A DNA stretch of 64,000 nucleotides from contig NZ_CADIJQ010000009.1 of NCBI RefSeq assembly GCF_902859595.1, positions 228,269 to 292,268 of the forward strand, given 5' to 3'. Numbering within the stretch: position 1 is the stretch's first letter; each line of letters starts with the position of its first letter. The position numbers and the translations under genes were made by a program. This DNA comes from Achromobacter kerstersii (GTDB taxonomy: Bacteria; Pseudomonadota; Gammaproteobacteria; Burkholderiales; Burkholderiaceae_B). Positions 51,778-60,539 of this stretch are shown here, in pieces. The notes beneath the pieces were generated by a model. It saw only the letters and a list, made by a program, of their open reading frames with translations. It did no database searches and was not told where the DNA came from.

Positions 51778-52143
51778 ATGGTTTGGGAAGTTGAGTTCAC
51801 GGATGAGTTCGAAGACTGGTGGAACAGCTTGTCCGTCAGCGAACAGGAATCAGTGGCCGCCACGGTTGGGCTGCTAAAAAAACGGGGCACGTCGTTGGGC
51901 TTTCCGCATTCGAGTGGAATCAACGGCTCAAAACACGAACACATGCGTGAGCTTAGAACGCAGGCGGGCGGGCATCCTCTGCGTACCCTGTACGCGTTTG
52001 ACCCCAGGAGGACCGCCATTTTGCTGATAGGCGGTGACAAAACGGGGAATGACCGCTGGTATGAAGAGTTCGTGCCGCGAGCCGACATGCTTTACGACGA
52101 TCATTTGGAACAATTGCGAAAGGAAGGGCAGATCAATGGCTAA
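51778..52143 (+). CDS. higB: HigB/RelE-like toxin (phage Gp49-like)
   Basis: 121 residues. The family pattern is WEVEFTDEFEDWWNSL, HMRELRTQ, LRTLYAFDPRRTAILLIGGDK and the tail YDDHLEQLRKEG. Members cut mRNA at the ribosome. It has a good promoter and overlaps the antitoxin start by eight bases. Toxin-before-antitoxin order is usual for HigBA. Confidence 0.9.
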   Translation: MVWEVEFTDEFEDWWNSLSVSEQESVAATVGLLKKRGTSLGFPHSSGINGSKHEHMRELRTQAGGHPLRTLYAFDPRRTAILLIGGDKTGNDRWYEEFVPRADMLYDDHLEQLRKEGQING

Positions 52144-52486
52144 GAAATTTGCAGCGCTCCGAGCGGCCATGTCGCCGGAATCTCAGCTTCGCGCCAAGGC
52201 TGCTACGGAAGAGATGCTCCGGGACATGCCGCTACAGGAATTGCGTCAGGCCCGTGGTCTGTCGCAAAAGGTCCTGGCCGACATATTGCACGTACAGCAG
52301 CCGTCCATCGCCAAGATGGAGAAGCGGACGGACATGTACATTTCGACGCTGCGCAGCCACATCGAGGCGATGGGTGGCCAGCTTGAAGTTGTCGCCCGGT
52401 TCCCGGACGGGTCCGTGCGGATCAGCAACTTTTCCGACCTGTCGGACAAGATCGGTGGGGCAGAGCTAGTGGAAGCTAGACCATGA
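52136..52486 (+). CDS. higA: XRE-family antitoxin
   Basis: 116 residues, start inside the toxin gene. The helix-turn-helix is LQELRQARGLSQKVLADILHVQQPSIAKME, with a C-terminal beta domain (LEVVARFPDGSVRISNF). It should neutralise the toxin and repress the promoter through the GGAATATTCC sites. It overlaps a third gene by four bases. Confidence 0.9.
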   Translation: MAKKFAALRAAMSPESQLRAKAATEEMLRDMPLQELRQARGLSQKVLADILHVQQPSIAKMEKRTDMYISTLRSHIEAMGGQLEVVARFPDGSVRISNFSDLSDKIGGAELVEARP

Positions 52487-52779
52487 CCATGCACCGCCCG
52501 CCGCACCCCGGGGAAATTCTCCGGGAGGACGTAATTGCCCCCTTGGGGCTATCTGTGACCGAGGCTGCTGAACGGCTGGCCATGTCGCGGGTGGCACTTT
52601 CCCGGGTACTCAATGGCAAGGCTGGTGTCCGCCCAGATCTGGCTGTCCGGCTTGAGCATGCTGGGGTCAGTACCGCACAGGCCTGGGTGGCAATGCAGGC
52701 CAACTATGATTTATGGCAGGCGCTACAGCATGAGCAGCCGCCTGTTCGGCCGTTGGCCTCAACGGCAGCATCGCACTGA
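52483..52779 (+). CDS. Second HigA/VapI-type helix-turn-helix protein
   Basis: 98 residues, coupled to the antitoxin gene. It starts HRPPHPGEILREDVIAPLGLSV, the classic HigA opening, and has TEAAERLAMSRVALSRVLNGKAG. This is the antitoxin type of a different HigBA branch, whose own toxin is missing. It may be a second regulator of the operon or a fused remnant of another module. The strong terminator after it closes the transcript. Confidence 0.88.
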   Translation: MTMHRPPHPGEILREDVIAPLGLSVTEAAERLAMSRVALSRVLNGKAGVRPDLAVRLEHAGVSTAQAWVAMQANYDLWQALQHEQPPVRPLASTAASH

Positions 52780-52792
52780 CCTAAACCATCCG

Positions 52793-52832
52793 CCAAAGCA
52801 AAAGGCCGCCCTAGGGCGGCCTTTTGCTTTGG
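52793..52832. terminator. Terminator of the toxin-antitoxin operon
   Basis: A 19-base perfect inverted repeat (52793-52811 and 52814-52832, loop TA) with a GC core and a CTTTT arm. It is symmetrical and can work in both directions. Confidence 0.9.
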
Positions 52833-53584
52833 ATGTACCAACGGGTTTGGTATGGGGCGGCCTATCCCACCGGCTGCGCCGGCGGGGCCGTCCTGCGGAC
52901 TTCGTGAGCGTCCCCCGGACGCTCACAGGTGCCCTTAAGGCCCCCGCCGCCAGGCGGCGGCGGGTCCCTTAAAGCCACCACACAGGACGCACCCTCCGGG
53001 TGGGTTTATCTCTTTGATTTTTGTGGGTTTTCTTGCGAGAGAGCTTTTTTCTTTTGTCTGACAACGAAATCGCTGCGATAGGCCAAAGCCCCGCGCCATA
53101 TGGCTCAAAAACCGGTGCGCGCGTATACAAAATGGGTGTGAGAGGCAGGCCGCAGGACTAATCGGACCCAACCGTGACCCAACCGTGACCCAACCGGGAC
53201 CCAACCGGGACGCAACCGGGACGCAACCGGGACGCAACCGGGACATGACCGTGCCACATCCTGGATATGACCGAGCCATTACCGTGCCAAATCGACGGTG
53301 CAACCATGGCCCTCACTGGAGGATAGGCCGGAAGCATGATGGACCGAACGGGCGAAACACGGACGATGGGGCGACGGGCAATGATCTGTTGTTGCCAAAA
53401 TCACGGCTGGGCGTGAAACCCTGCATTCATCCATTGGTGCCTGTGCATCGGGCTGCTTCCAATTCTTCGAGAGATGAACACACCAGTGGCCAGGACTAAC
53501 GAATGCCTTGAGCACCCCATTTTTCACGCTCGCAATTCTTTCCGACCCGGAAGAAAGGTAACGATCACCCGTCAAACCTTCCGC
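52833..53584. other. Structured intergenic region with iteron-like repeats
   Basis: 752 bases without a gene. It contains a perfect hairpin GTGAGCGTCC-CCC-GGACGCTCAC (52904-52926), a GC-rich hairpin CCGCCGCC-A-GGCGGCGG (about 52943-52959), and the 11-bp repeat array (listed separately). Frames across it have no support. It could be an origin or a partition/mobilisation site. Confidence 0.5.
53165..53252. repeat. Eight tandem copies of an 11-bp iteron-like repeat
   Basis: Units GACCCAACCGT or GACGCAACCGG run without gaps from 53165 to 53241, with a diverged eighth unit to 53252. Variation clusters at the fourth and eleventh bases. An 11-base period puts each copy on about the same DNA face. 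Confidence 0.9.
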
Positions 53585-54700
53585 TTACAGCAGAAACTGG
53601 CGAAGCGGCGTCAGGATCCGTTCGGCCACGATCGGTGACACGCTGTTGCCAATTTGGCGGAAACTGTGCCACTTGGTAGGGTCGAATACGAACCAGTCTG
53701 GAAAGCCTTGAAGTCTTGCGGCCTCCCGCGGCGTTATCACCCTCGGCGCACTGAAGTGGATAGGCCTCACCGCTTGATACGATCCTTTGTCGGAACCGGT
53801 CCCCGCACGTAGCGTCGGGCAAAAGCCGTTTGGATCCAAACGGCGTGACCTAGTGGCCGCATCCATCTGGCCATACTTAAGAGCTCGGTAACGGCGCCGC
53901 AGTTCGTCGCTATGGCGTGTCCCTAGGCAGCCCGATACTTGGCCTTTTTCGAAGTAGCGTTCAAGGAGCTGTGGGTCGCCTACCCCTTGCGGCACGCAGT
54001 TGGTAATACGATCGGCTAAAAATTCTCCGCCGCATGTCGTAGCAGACCTCCAGCCGAGTTCTTCAGTCTGCCAGCGGGAATCGATGCGTAGAGGAAGACC
54101 TTGAAGGGCGAGCGAAACGATAGCCTGTTCGATATGCGTAGGAGGAGCAAAGTGCTCCGCGGTCAACTCTACACTGAAGCGATTTGGCTGATAGCCGATG
54201 AAAAAAATTCGCTTTCGGGTCGTCGGCGCTCCGTAGAGATTCGCCTGAACCTCGATCGGATCTAGGACGCAATAGTTACCGGGCACGTTGCGAAGCGCTT
54301 GCGCCCGGATGTCGTCATTGCGCTCCGCTAGGATGCCAGGCACGTTTTCAGCAACGAAGAACGCCGGGCGCATTTGGCTGACCAATCGGAAGAAATCCGA
54401 GAACAGCCCGTTACGCGCATCTCCGGCGTCTTTGTTTCCAATGCTGCTGAAACCCTGACACGGTGGCCCGCCGATCAAGCCGTCCAGCTCTCCCGCTTGA
54501 ATCCCACTGAGAGCAAGGAGGCTTGGCCCGTCAAGTGTGGATACGTCTTGAGCGATGTGCACAGTCGTGGGAAAGTTGCGCTTGTGCGTTGCCATTGCCT
54601 GCTTATCAAGTTCCACTGCGGCACGGACTTCAAAGCCAGCTCGAAAGGCTCCGAGGCTCAATCCCCCGGCTCCTGCAAAAAGATCAATTAAATTGGGCAT
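53585..54700 (-). CDS. DNA (cytosine-5) methyltransferase
   Basis: 371 residues with the full set of C5 motifs: I (LIDLFAGAGGLSLGAF), IV (GGPPCQGFSS, catalytic cysteine C81), VI (FVAENVPGI), VIII (GAPTTRKRIFFIG), IX (ITPREAARLQGFP) and X (RQIGNSVSP). The target-recognition region lies between VIII and IX, about residues 200-320. No restriction enzyme of the usual kind is adjacent. It is divergent from a GHKL ATPase gene with 350 bases between starts, and the three genes look like one unit. Confidence 0.95.
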   Translation of the reverse strand: MPNLIDLFAGAGGLSLGAFRAGFEVRAAVELDKQAMATHKRNFPTTVHIAQDVSTLDGPSLLALSGIQAGELDGLIGGPPCQGFSSIGNKDAGDARNGLFSDFFRLVSQMRPAFFVAENVPGILAERNDDIRAQALRNVPGNYCVLDPIEVQANLYGAPTTRKRIFFIGYQPNRFSVELTAEHFAPPTHIEQAIVSLALQGLPLRIDSRWQTEELGWRSATTCGGEFLADRITNCVPQGVGDPQLLERYFEKGQVSGCLGTRHSDELRRRYRALKYGQMDAATRSRRLDPNGFCPTLRAGTGSDKGSYQAVRPIHFSAPRVITPREAARLQGFPDWFVFDPTKWHSFRQIGNSVSPIVAERILTPLRQFLL

Positions 54701-55050
54701 CTCGTCTCGCGCTCCTCATTACTGGGCGCGATTCTATAGAAAAGGCGACTAATCGTCGACCGCAAAACCGTCATTTCTCCCATGACGAATAGCCGAAGCA
54801 TCGATCGGGCCCGCCCCACTGTTTGCACTCAATCTGCGAAGCATCCAGAGGCGGATCTGTGCCCTGGGAGACGGATCCGCAGTCATCGCGGCACAGCGTA
54901 TCTTGATGGGCTGTAGCAATAAGCTACACTTTAAAGTGCGGACGTTCGATCGGCTGTTGCCAGTCAGCGTTACAGCATCCAAGCGGACTTGGGTAGGCGA
55001 TAAAGAAAGAACCTGGAACGACACCACAACAATGCATGAGAGGGAACGCC
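54701..55050. promoter_or_regulatory. Divergent control region of the methyltransferase / ATPase unit
   Basis: 350 bases. It contains a perfect 12-base palindrome CACTTTAAAGTG (54927-54938) directly after a small stem GTAGC-AATAA-GCTAC (54913-54927), both on the ATPase side. AGAGGGA lies before ATG 55051. No small control-protein gene is visible. Confidence 0.5.
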
Positions 55051-56508
55051 ATGGTCACCGCAAGTAAGAGAAGTGCCGGCGCTTCGAAGAGTACACCAGT
55101 TGTTGTAAAGAACGACGTGGATGTGACGCCGCCGAAGCGCTTCTTTGTCGAGATGCTCACTCGCGATATCGAGCTAGAGGATGCGATATTGGATCTTCTG
55201 GACAACTGCGTCGACGGCGCTGTTCGGGTCAATGCGAACAAGCGCAAGCAGCCTGCTGCGGAACATGCATATAAGGACTTCTGGGCCGAAATCGAACTAA
55301 ATGAAAAGCGGTTTTCCATTAAGGATAATTGCGGTGGTATTCCGTTCGACGTTGCGCGGGATTACGCATTCAAGTTCGGAAGGCCGCGCGGTGACATCGA
55401 TGAACACGTCCAGACGGTGGGTGTCTACGGAATCGGTATGAAACGGGCACTGTTCAAGCTTGGACAGGATAGTAAAGTCTTTAGCCGGAGCCCTAGTGGC
55501 GAATTCATGGTGCACATTGATAGGGCATGGATTCAGAACGATAAATGGAACATCAACCTCGGTGTAAGTAAGGCCGGCGTATTGAAAGATGACGGGGTCA
55601 AGATTGAAGTAACAGATTTGCACCCTGGAATAGCTAGTCGATTTGACGGTTCTGCCAGTGCTTTTGAGGGCGACCTAATTGAAAAGATACGTAACCATTA
55701 TGCGTATATCATTCAAAAGGGCTTCGCAGTCAAAGTTAATGGAACACTTGTCAAGCCAAATTTGATCCAAACACTTATAGACAGCAAACCAAAGAAAGGC
55801 GTTCCTTCTCTTGCTCCGTACCTATACGAAACAGAGGAAGACGGGGTGACAGTACGGTTAGCTATGGGTATGTATGCAGCATTTCCGACCGAGACTGAGC
55901 TCGGGGACTTCGTAGAAGGAAAACGAAGCAAGAATTCCGCCGGTTGGACGGTGATTTGCAATGACCGGGTGGTCTTGAGCCATGACACCACACATCGAAC
56001 TGGATGGGGAGAAGCTGGCGTGCCTTCTTACCACAGCCAGTTTGTAATGCTTTCTGGAATTGTTGAATTCACCGGCAACGACGCTGCTAAACTGCCGGTC
56101 ACAACAACCAAACGGGGCATTAACCTCGATTCACCTCTGTACGCCTCGGTCAAAGATGTGATGCGCGACGCCCTCAAGCACTTCACGACATTTACCAATC
56201 ATTGGAAATCGGATACTGAAGAGCGCGGTGCATTGCAGCGGCACGCCGTTGCAATGGACATTCGGACGGCTGCCAAGCAAATTCCGTCCGCTAAGTGGCA
56301 GGAAGTGCGCAAAAATCTCAAGGGACGACGTTATGTGCCAGACCTGCCTAAGCCGAATACAGTCCGAACCCATGGACGCCTGAGTTTCGTGCGCCCACTA
56401 GAGTCAATCGAGACTGTCCGCGATTATCTTGAACTCTCTAATGACCAATCGATGTCCGATGTTGGCGCAGCGGCTTTCGACTGGGTTGAGGACCAGGCTA
56501 AAGCATGA
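55051..56508 (+). CDS. GHKL ATPase, MORC/MutL-like, of a methyltransferase-linked system
   Basis: 485 residues from ATG 55051 (ATG 55036 is possible). The GHKL nucleotide pocket is clear: N-box ILDLLDNCVDGA (D51-N52), G1 box IKDNCGGI (92-97) and G2 box GVYGIGMKRALFKLG (124-138), then a transducer-like domain with KLPVTTTKRGINL supplying the conserved lysine. The C-terminal 120 residues are unrecognised. Prokaryotic MORC-like ATPases of this kind occur next to DNA methyltransferases and nucleases. They would open and close on DNA like a clamp. The stop overlaps the next start (ATGA), so the two products are made together. GC content is clearly lower than in the backbone. Confidence 0.88.
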   Translation: MVTASKRSAGASKSTPVVVKNDVDVTPPKRFFVEMLTRDIELEDAILDLLDNCVDGAVRVNANKRKQPAAEHAYKDFWAEIELNEKRFSIKDNCGGIPFDVARDYAFKFGRPRGDIDEHVQTVGVYGIGMKRALFKLGQDSKVFSRSPSGEFMVHIDRAWIQNDKWNINLGVSKAGVLKDDGVKIEVTDLHPGIASRFDGSASAFEGDLIEKIRNHYAYIIQKGFAVKVNGTLVKPNLIQTLIDSKPKKGVPSLAPYLYETEEDGVTVRLAMGMYAAFPTETELGDFVEGKRSKNSAGWTVICNDRVVLSHDTTHRTGWGEAGVPSYHSQFVMLSGIVEFTGNDAAKLPVTTTKRGINLDSPLYASVKDVMRDALKHFTTFTNHWKSDTEERGALQRHAVAMDIRTAAKQIPSAKWQEVRKNLKGRRYVPDLPKPNTVRTHGRLSFVRPLESIETVRDYLELSNDQSMSDVGAAAFDWVEDQAKA

Positions 56509-57497
56509 GCGGCACTGATATCGCCTACCACTTGAGGCCGAACAAGGCCATTGATCGCAACCTCTTCATAATGCTTTTGGAGCGCGTGGGACGAGTTCGA
56601 AATATTTCGAATTATGAATACATCGGCTTCGGTGGCCCCATGCTGGAGGACTACAAGGCAATGCATGCTTCGCTTCGAATTACGCGAATGCATTCCATTG
56701 AGCGAGACGAGGACACTTTTAAGCGGCAGCGATTCAACAAGCCGGCTGGCTTCGTCAATTTGCACTTTAAAGATAGTGACGAGTTTTTCCGTACTCATGC
56801 CTACAGCGCCGCCGGGACCATCGTCTGGCTCGATTACGTCGACTGCCAACATAAGACACAGTTAGACGAGTTGGTTACGGTGGCTTCCAGTCTGGATTGC
56901 CACGACATCATTAAGATCACACTCAACGCCAACGTCAAGTATCTCGGATCGGAAGACAAGCCGACCCAGGACCGCGCAAGGCTTCGACTCGCTGAGTTCG
57001 TTCGTCGTATGGGGAATTACGCCCCGCCCGATTTGTCGCCTGCCGACATGCAGGGGAGGCGCTTTCCGCGAACTTTGCAAGCGTGCGTGAAACGCGCGCT
57101 TGGTAGCCTTCCGGCAGGACGGGGAGGGCGGTATTTTCAAATACTCTCGTCATTCCAGTACGCGGACGGACAGCCTATGCTGACCGTAACTGGAATTATC
57201 TTTAAAACGCCGGCACGAGCGGCATGCGCAGAGTTCAAACGACTATCTAGAATACAGAGTTGGCCGTTCACAAACCTCGACTGGGCTGAGCCGCGGCCTA
57301 TCTCCGTGCCGGCACTTACCGCTAAAGAGCGAATGCGCCTAGACGAGGTTTTGCCATTTGAGAGAGGATCGGACTCGCAGTGGCAGGCAAGGCTTGAGCG
57401 TCATTTGGGATACAAGCCAGGGGGCACCTCGGAATCTCTTGCACACTATGCTAGGTATTATCGCACCTACCCACATTTTTCACGCATAGTCCTCTAA
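56505..57497 (+). CDS. Unrecognised Rossmann-like protein coupled to the GHKL ATPase
   Basis: 330 residues. The N-terminal half has an alternating helix/strand pattern with EYIGFGGPMLEDYKAMH, ITRMHSIERDEDTFKRQRFN and GTIVWLDYVDCQ, which looks like a Rossmann/methyltransferase-type fold: the SIERD segment resembles the acidic end of the second strand that binds the ribose of SAM. No catalytic motif of a known nuclease or methyltransferase is visible. The C-terminal half is helical and basic. Translation is coupled to the ATPase, so it is likely the effector or specificity part of that system. I do not recognise a named family. Confidence 0.65.
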   Translation: MSGTDIAYHLRPNKAIDRNLFIMLLERVGRVRNISNYEYIGFGGPMLEDYKAMHASLRITRMHSIERDEDTFKRQRFNKPAGFVNLHFKDSDEFFRTHAYSAAGTIVWLDYVDCQHKTQLDELVTVASSLDCHDIIKITLNANVKYLGSEDKPTQDRARLRLAEFVRRMGNYAPPDLSPADMQGRRFPRTLQACVKRALGSLPAGRGGRYFQILSSFQYADGQPMLTVTGIIFKTPARAACAEFKRLSRIQSWPFTNLDWAEPRPISVPALTAKERMRLDEVLPFERGSDSQWQARLERHLGYKPGGTSESLAHYARYYRTYPHFSRIVL

Positions 57498-57576
57498 ATT
57501 TGGGAGCATCAACTTCACTGTTCGATATGACTCCCCAGGTTGGCTAGGGCCGGCGAAAATCGCCCACGTCGGCGAC

Positions 57577-60483
57577 CTATCGTTGGAGTGCGCTATCTGT
57601 CACTTCCTTTTCTTCGGAGTTGGCAACCATTCGTGATGGCGTATTCTTGAGACGCCATGGTCGCGACGCCTCAAGGCCGATATCGAGAGCGGCCGTCTTC
57701 TCCTCCAGCCGGTTCACTGCACCGGACAGCTTGGCGGCGTTCTCGGTATAAATTTCTGTGTGATACCGTGCCCGGGAAATTGCCACGTAATAGACGTCCC
57801 GCTGCGTGGTGCGGCTGAAACTCTCAGAGTTGATCAGCGCGCGATCGCACGTCAGCCCCTGCGCGCTGTGGCTCGTGGACGCGTAGGCACGGTCCAGATG
57901 CAACGGTGCTGTTGCCGCGTCCATCACGATTCGTCGCTTGCCGCCGCCGATGGTGACCGTTGTTGGCGTGACGGCGAGCACCTCAAACCGATCACCGTTG
58001 GCCAAATCGAGAGCCGCGTTGTGCCTCGTCGCCCGAACCCAATCGCCAGCGGATAATTCTGCCTTGACTGGTTCGTAGACTGATAACTTGGCGGCGCGCG
58101 CTGGATTGAAGGTGGTCCGGACCTTACTTTCCATATGCTCTACAACTAGGTCATTGGGCTTTCCGGCAAGCGTGCCTATGACGCGGTACATCTCGCCCTG
58201 GCGCAAATTCCCGGTTTTGTAGTCTCGCTCCGGCTGCACGATATCCCCAACGATGAAGTACTTGGCGACCCGCCGTTCTGCCTGCGTAGTGTCGCGTCGG
58301 GTGAGCATCTTGAATTCAAAGCCGCGGCCGCCCAATCCTAGCGCCTGGTGAGTTGCCTCGTTCAAAGCGTTGCGCGAATCATTGGTGCCAGTCACGATGA
58401 GCGTTTCCCGCCGCTCGTCGTCGTTCAGCGTTGCGTATCGCGTCGCTATCGCGTCATATCGTTCGCCGTCGTCCTTGATGGTGTGCACGGCTTTCAGCTT
58501 CTGATCTAACACGCCAAGGGAGGCCGACGCCTGACCCTTTGCAGCTAGTTCCACCGCAGCCTTCAATTCAGGCGATTTCTGCCGAATGATGTCGCCCATT
58601 AGGGCTGTAGCCATGCCAGCGACCTGCAATTGGTGAAACGGGCGGCCAGCCTCGATGGCCTTGGTTTGGCCCGTGTCGCCCAGCATGACGATGCGTGCGT
58701 CGTCAGCCTCGGCCATTTTCATCAGGCGTTCCATGAGGCGGGCTGGGACCACGCCCGCCTCATCGATGACCAGGACGGTCTTCGGGTCGAGCTTGAAGCG
58801 GTCTTTCTGACGTGCCTCCAGAACAGACGCCACGGTCCTGGATTCCATTCCAAGTTCCCGCAAGGCCTCGATCTGCTTGCCGTAGGACGCCACGGCCTGG
58901 ACCTTGAAGCCCGCTGCTTCAGCGGCCTCCTTGACCTCAGCCAGCATGTGCGACTTGCCGGTCCCCGCCAGGCCTTGGACGCCGATGAATCGGTGTGGCG
59001 TGCTGAGGATCAGATTGGCGGCCGCCAGCTGGCCTGGCTTCAGCGAGCGGCCAGCCATAGCGCCTTGGGCTGCTTGAATATCCAAGATTGGCGCGACCTG
59101 GTCACGCCCCTCGCGCTCGATCTGGAGGATTCGCTTTTCGCGCTCCCGTGCCACCTGTGTGGTGTACCGTGCGCCGGTCGGAACAAGCTCGCCGCGAGCA
59201 ATTGAAATGCGGATTCTCTCTTCCGCATGTTTTTTTCTCATGCCACCGACGACGAGGGCGGCGACCAAGTCCGACCGTGATTCGCCGGCACCATCTTTGT
59301 CCTTCGCGTGCCGGTACTGAATCGTCCCAAGGATCAGATGGCCTTTATCAAGTGAGCGCTTGACGGCCGATTTGAGGTCGCCCAGCTTTATGCCCATGCC
59401 GTGCGAACGGTGCAGCGCGGTCTTGAGCATCTCTTTTCCGTCCATCACGGATTCGCGTTCGGTGTGGTGCTTGATCGCCCACCGAAGACACTCGTCGGCA
59501 ATCAGAGCAGCCGCTTCCGGCGTCAATTCCTGACGGGGCGGCTTGCCGCTTTCCAATTCGGCTTCCTTTTCCAGTGGTTGCTTTACTCCATTGAAATCAA
59601 TGCCGAGTTCAGTCGCCTGTCGTTCCCAGTCACGCTGAAGTTCTTCGCGAGAAATTTCGGGTGCCTTGTCCAGGCGAGTTTTGAGCGCGATAGTTTGCTT
59701 GAGCGCTCTGCTCGCAGATTCGCGCGTTTCACCCAATGCCGCCAGTTCGGCATTGATGTCCTGCGATCGCTTGGAGAACCCTTCGATGTGGTCCCGAGAG
59801 ATATGCGCGAGTTCGAAGCTCTTGCCCTCGTAGCGAATTTGATGGCCGGACTTCTCCAGGCTGCTGGCCAGCTCGGCGTGATACACCGATTCCATCATGG
59901 ACTTCAATCGATAAATTTCGTCGTTCGATATGGCGACCCAGCGGCCATCGGCGCGTTGGGTGAGGTTCATCAACAGTGCGTGGGTGTGCAGCTGGGGATC
60001 CGAATAGGCACCATCCGTTGGCCTGGCCGTCTCATGCCGGAACTTTGCGATCACCGCGTTGCCTGTGCGCTCAGTAGTCGTAATCCCCTTTTCAGTTTGG
60101 CGCGCGCGCAACAGCTCATGTTCTAGAAAATCCAGCGCCTTGGTGACGGCGTAATCATGGGCCTCGATTACCGAGGCATCCTTGCCGGCCAGCGCCTGGA
60201 TGCTGACGCTCTTGGGCGGTGAAAACGTCATATCCAGTGCCGCACGCGCCTCAGCATCCAGCCTGATCGAGCGCGATAGTTCAACGTCGGGGCCGAAGTC
60301 ACCGCGCAGCGCACGCAGAAATTCCTCCTGCTGTATGGCGCCGGTCAATCCGAGCGCGTCAGCGGCCTTGCCTTGCCACTGCGCAGCGGTTCCGTCACGA
60401 CTGTAGTAGTCGTCTTTCTGGTCAGCATAGTAGTGCGACGCCTTTGTGGCTGCACTGCGATGGATAGATTTCAAAGAGATCAT
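57577..60483 (-). CDS. MobF relaxase-helicase (TrwC/TraI-like)
   Basis: 968 residues from ATG 60483 after GGAG; an upstream TTG adds four residues. The relaxase domain has the four tyrosines Y18-Y19 and Y26-Y27, as TrwC of R388, and the metal-binding HTHALLMNL with an upstream histidine. From about residue 480 the helicase starts, with Walker A FIGVQGLAGTGKSHML and Walker B VLVIDEAGV, and motifs to SHSAQGLTCDRALI. It nicks one strand at oriT, stays covalently attached and unwinds DNA for transfer. It is last in a leftward operon after the coupling protein gene. oriT has not been located. Confidence 0.95.
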   Translation of the reverse strand: MISLKSIHRSAATKASHYYADQKDDYYSRDGTAAQWQGKAADALGLTGAIQQEEFLRALRGDFGPDVELSRSIRLDAEARAALDMTFSPPKSVSIQALAGKDASVIEAHDYAVTKALDFLEHELLRARQTEKGITTTERTGNAVIAKFRHETARPTDGAYSDPQLHTHALLMNLTQRADGRWVAISNDEIYRLKSMMESVYHAELASSLEKSGHQIRYEGKSFELAHISRDHIEGFSKRSQDINAELAALGETRESASRALKQTIALKTRLDKAPEISREELQRDWERQATELGIDFNGVKQPLEKEAELESGKPPRQELTPEAAALIADECLRWAIKHHTERESVMDGKEMLKTALHRSHGMGIKLGDLKSAVKRSLDKGHLILGTIQYRHAKDKDGAGESRSDLVAALVVGGMRKKHAEERIRISIARGELVPTGARYTTQVAREREKRILQIEREGRDQVAPILDIQAAQGAMAGRSLKPGQLAAANLILSTPHRFIGVQGLAGTGKSHMLAEVKEAAEAAGFKVQAVASYGKQIEALRELGMESRTVASVLEARQKDRFKLDPKTVLVIDEAGVVPARLMERLMKMAEADDARIVMLGDTGQTKAIEAGRPFHQLQVAGMATALMGDIIRQKSPELKAAVELAAKGQASASLGVLDQKLKAVHTIKDDGERYDAIATRYATLNDDERRETLIVTGTNDSRNALNEATHQALGLGGRGFEFKMLTRRDTTQAERRVAKYFIVGDIVQPERDYKTGNLRQGEMYRVIGTLAGKPNDLVVEHMESKVRTTFNPARAAKLSVYEPVKAELSAGDWVRATRHNAALDLANGDRFEVLAVTPTTVTIGGGKRRIVMDAATAPLHLDRAYASTSHSAQGLTCDRALINSESFSRTTQRDVYYVAISRARYHTEIYTENAAKLSGAVNRLEEKTAALDIGLEASRPWRLKNTPSRMVANSEEKEVTDSALQR

Positions 60484-60539
60484 AAAACTCTCCAAAGGGA
60501 CCAGGCCGTCGCTCGACGCGACGGCCTCGGGTGCAGCGG

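Noticed and set aside
53165..53252. 11-bp array as a CRISPR or coding repeat
   Set aside because: No spacers, unit too short and not a multiple of three; no frame is maintained.
56762..56776. CACTTTAAAGAT inside the third gene as a second copy of the CACTTTAAAGTG palindrome
   Set aside because: Only one half matches and it lies in coding sequence; chance is enough.
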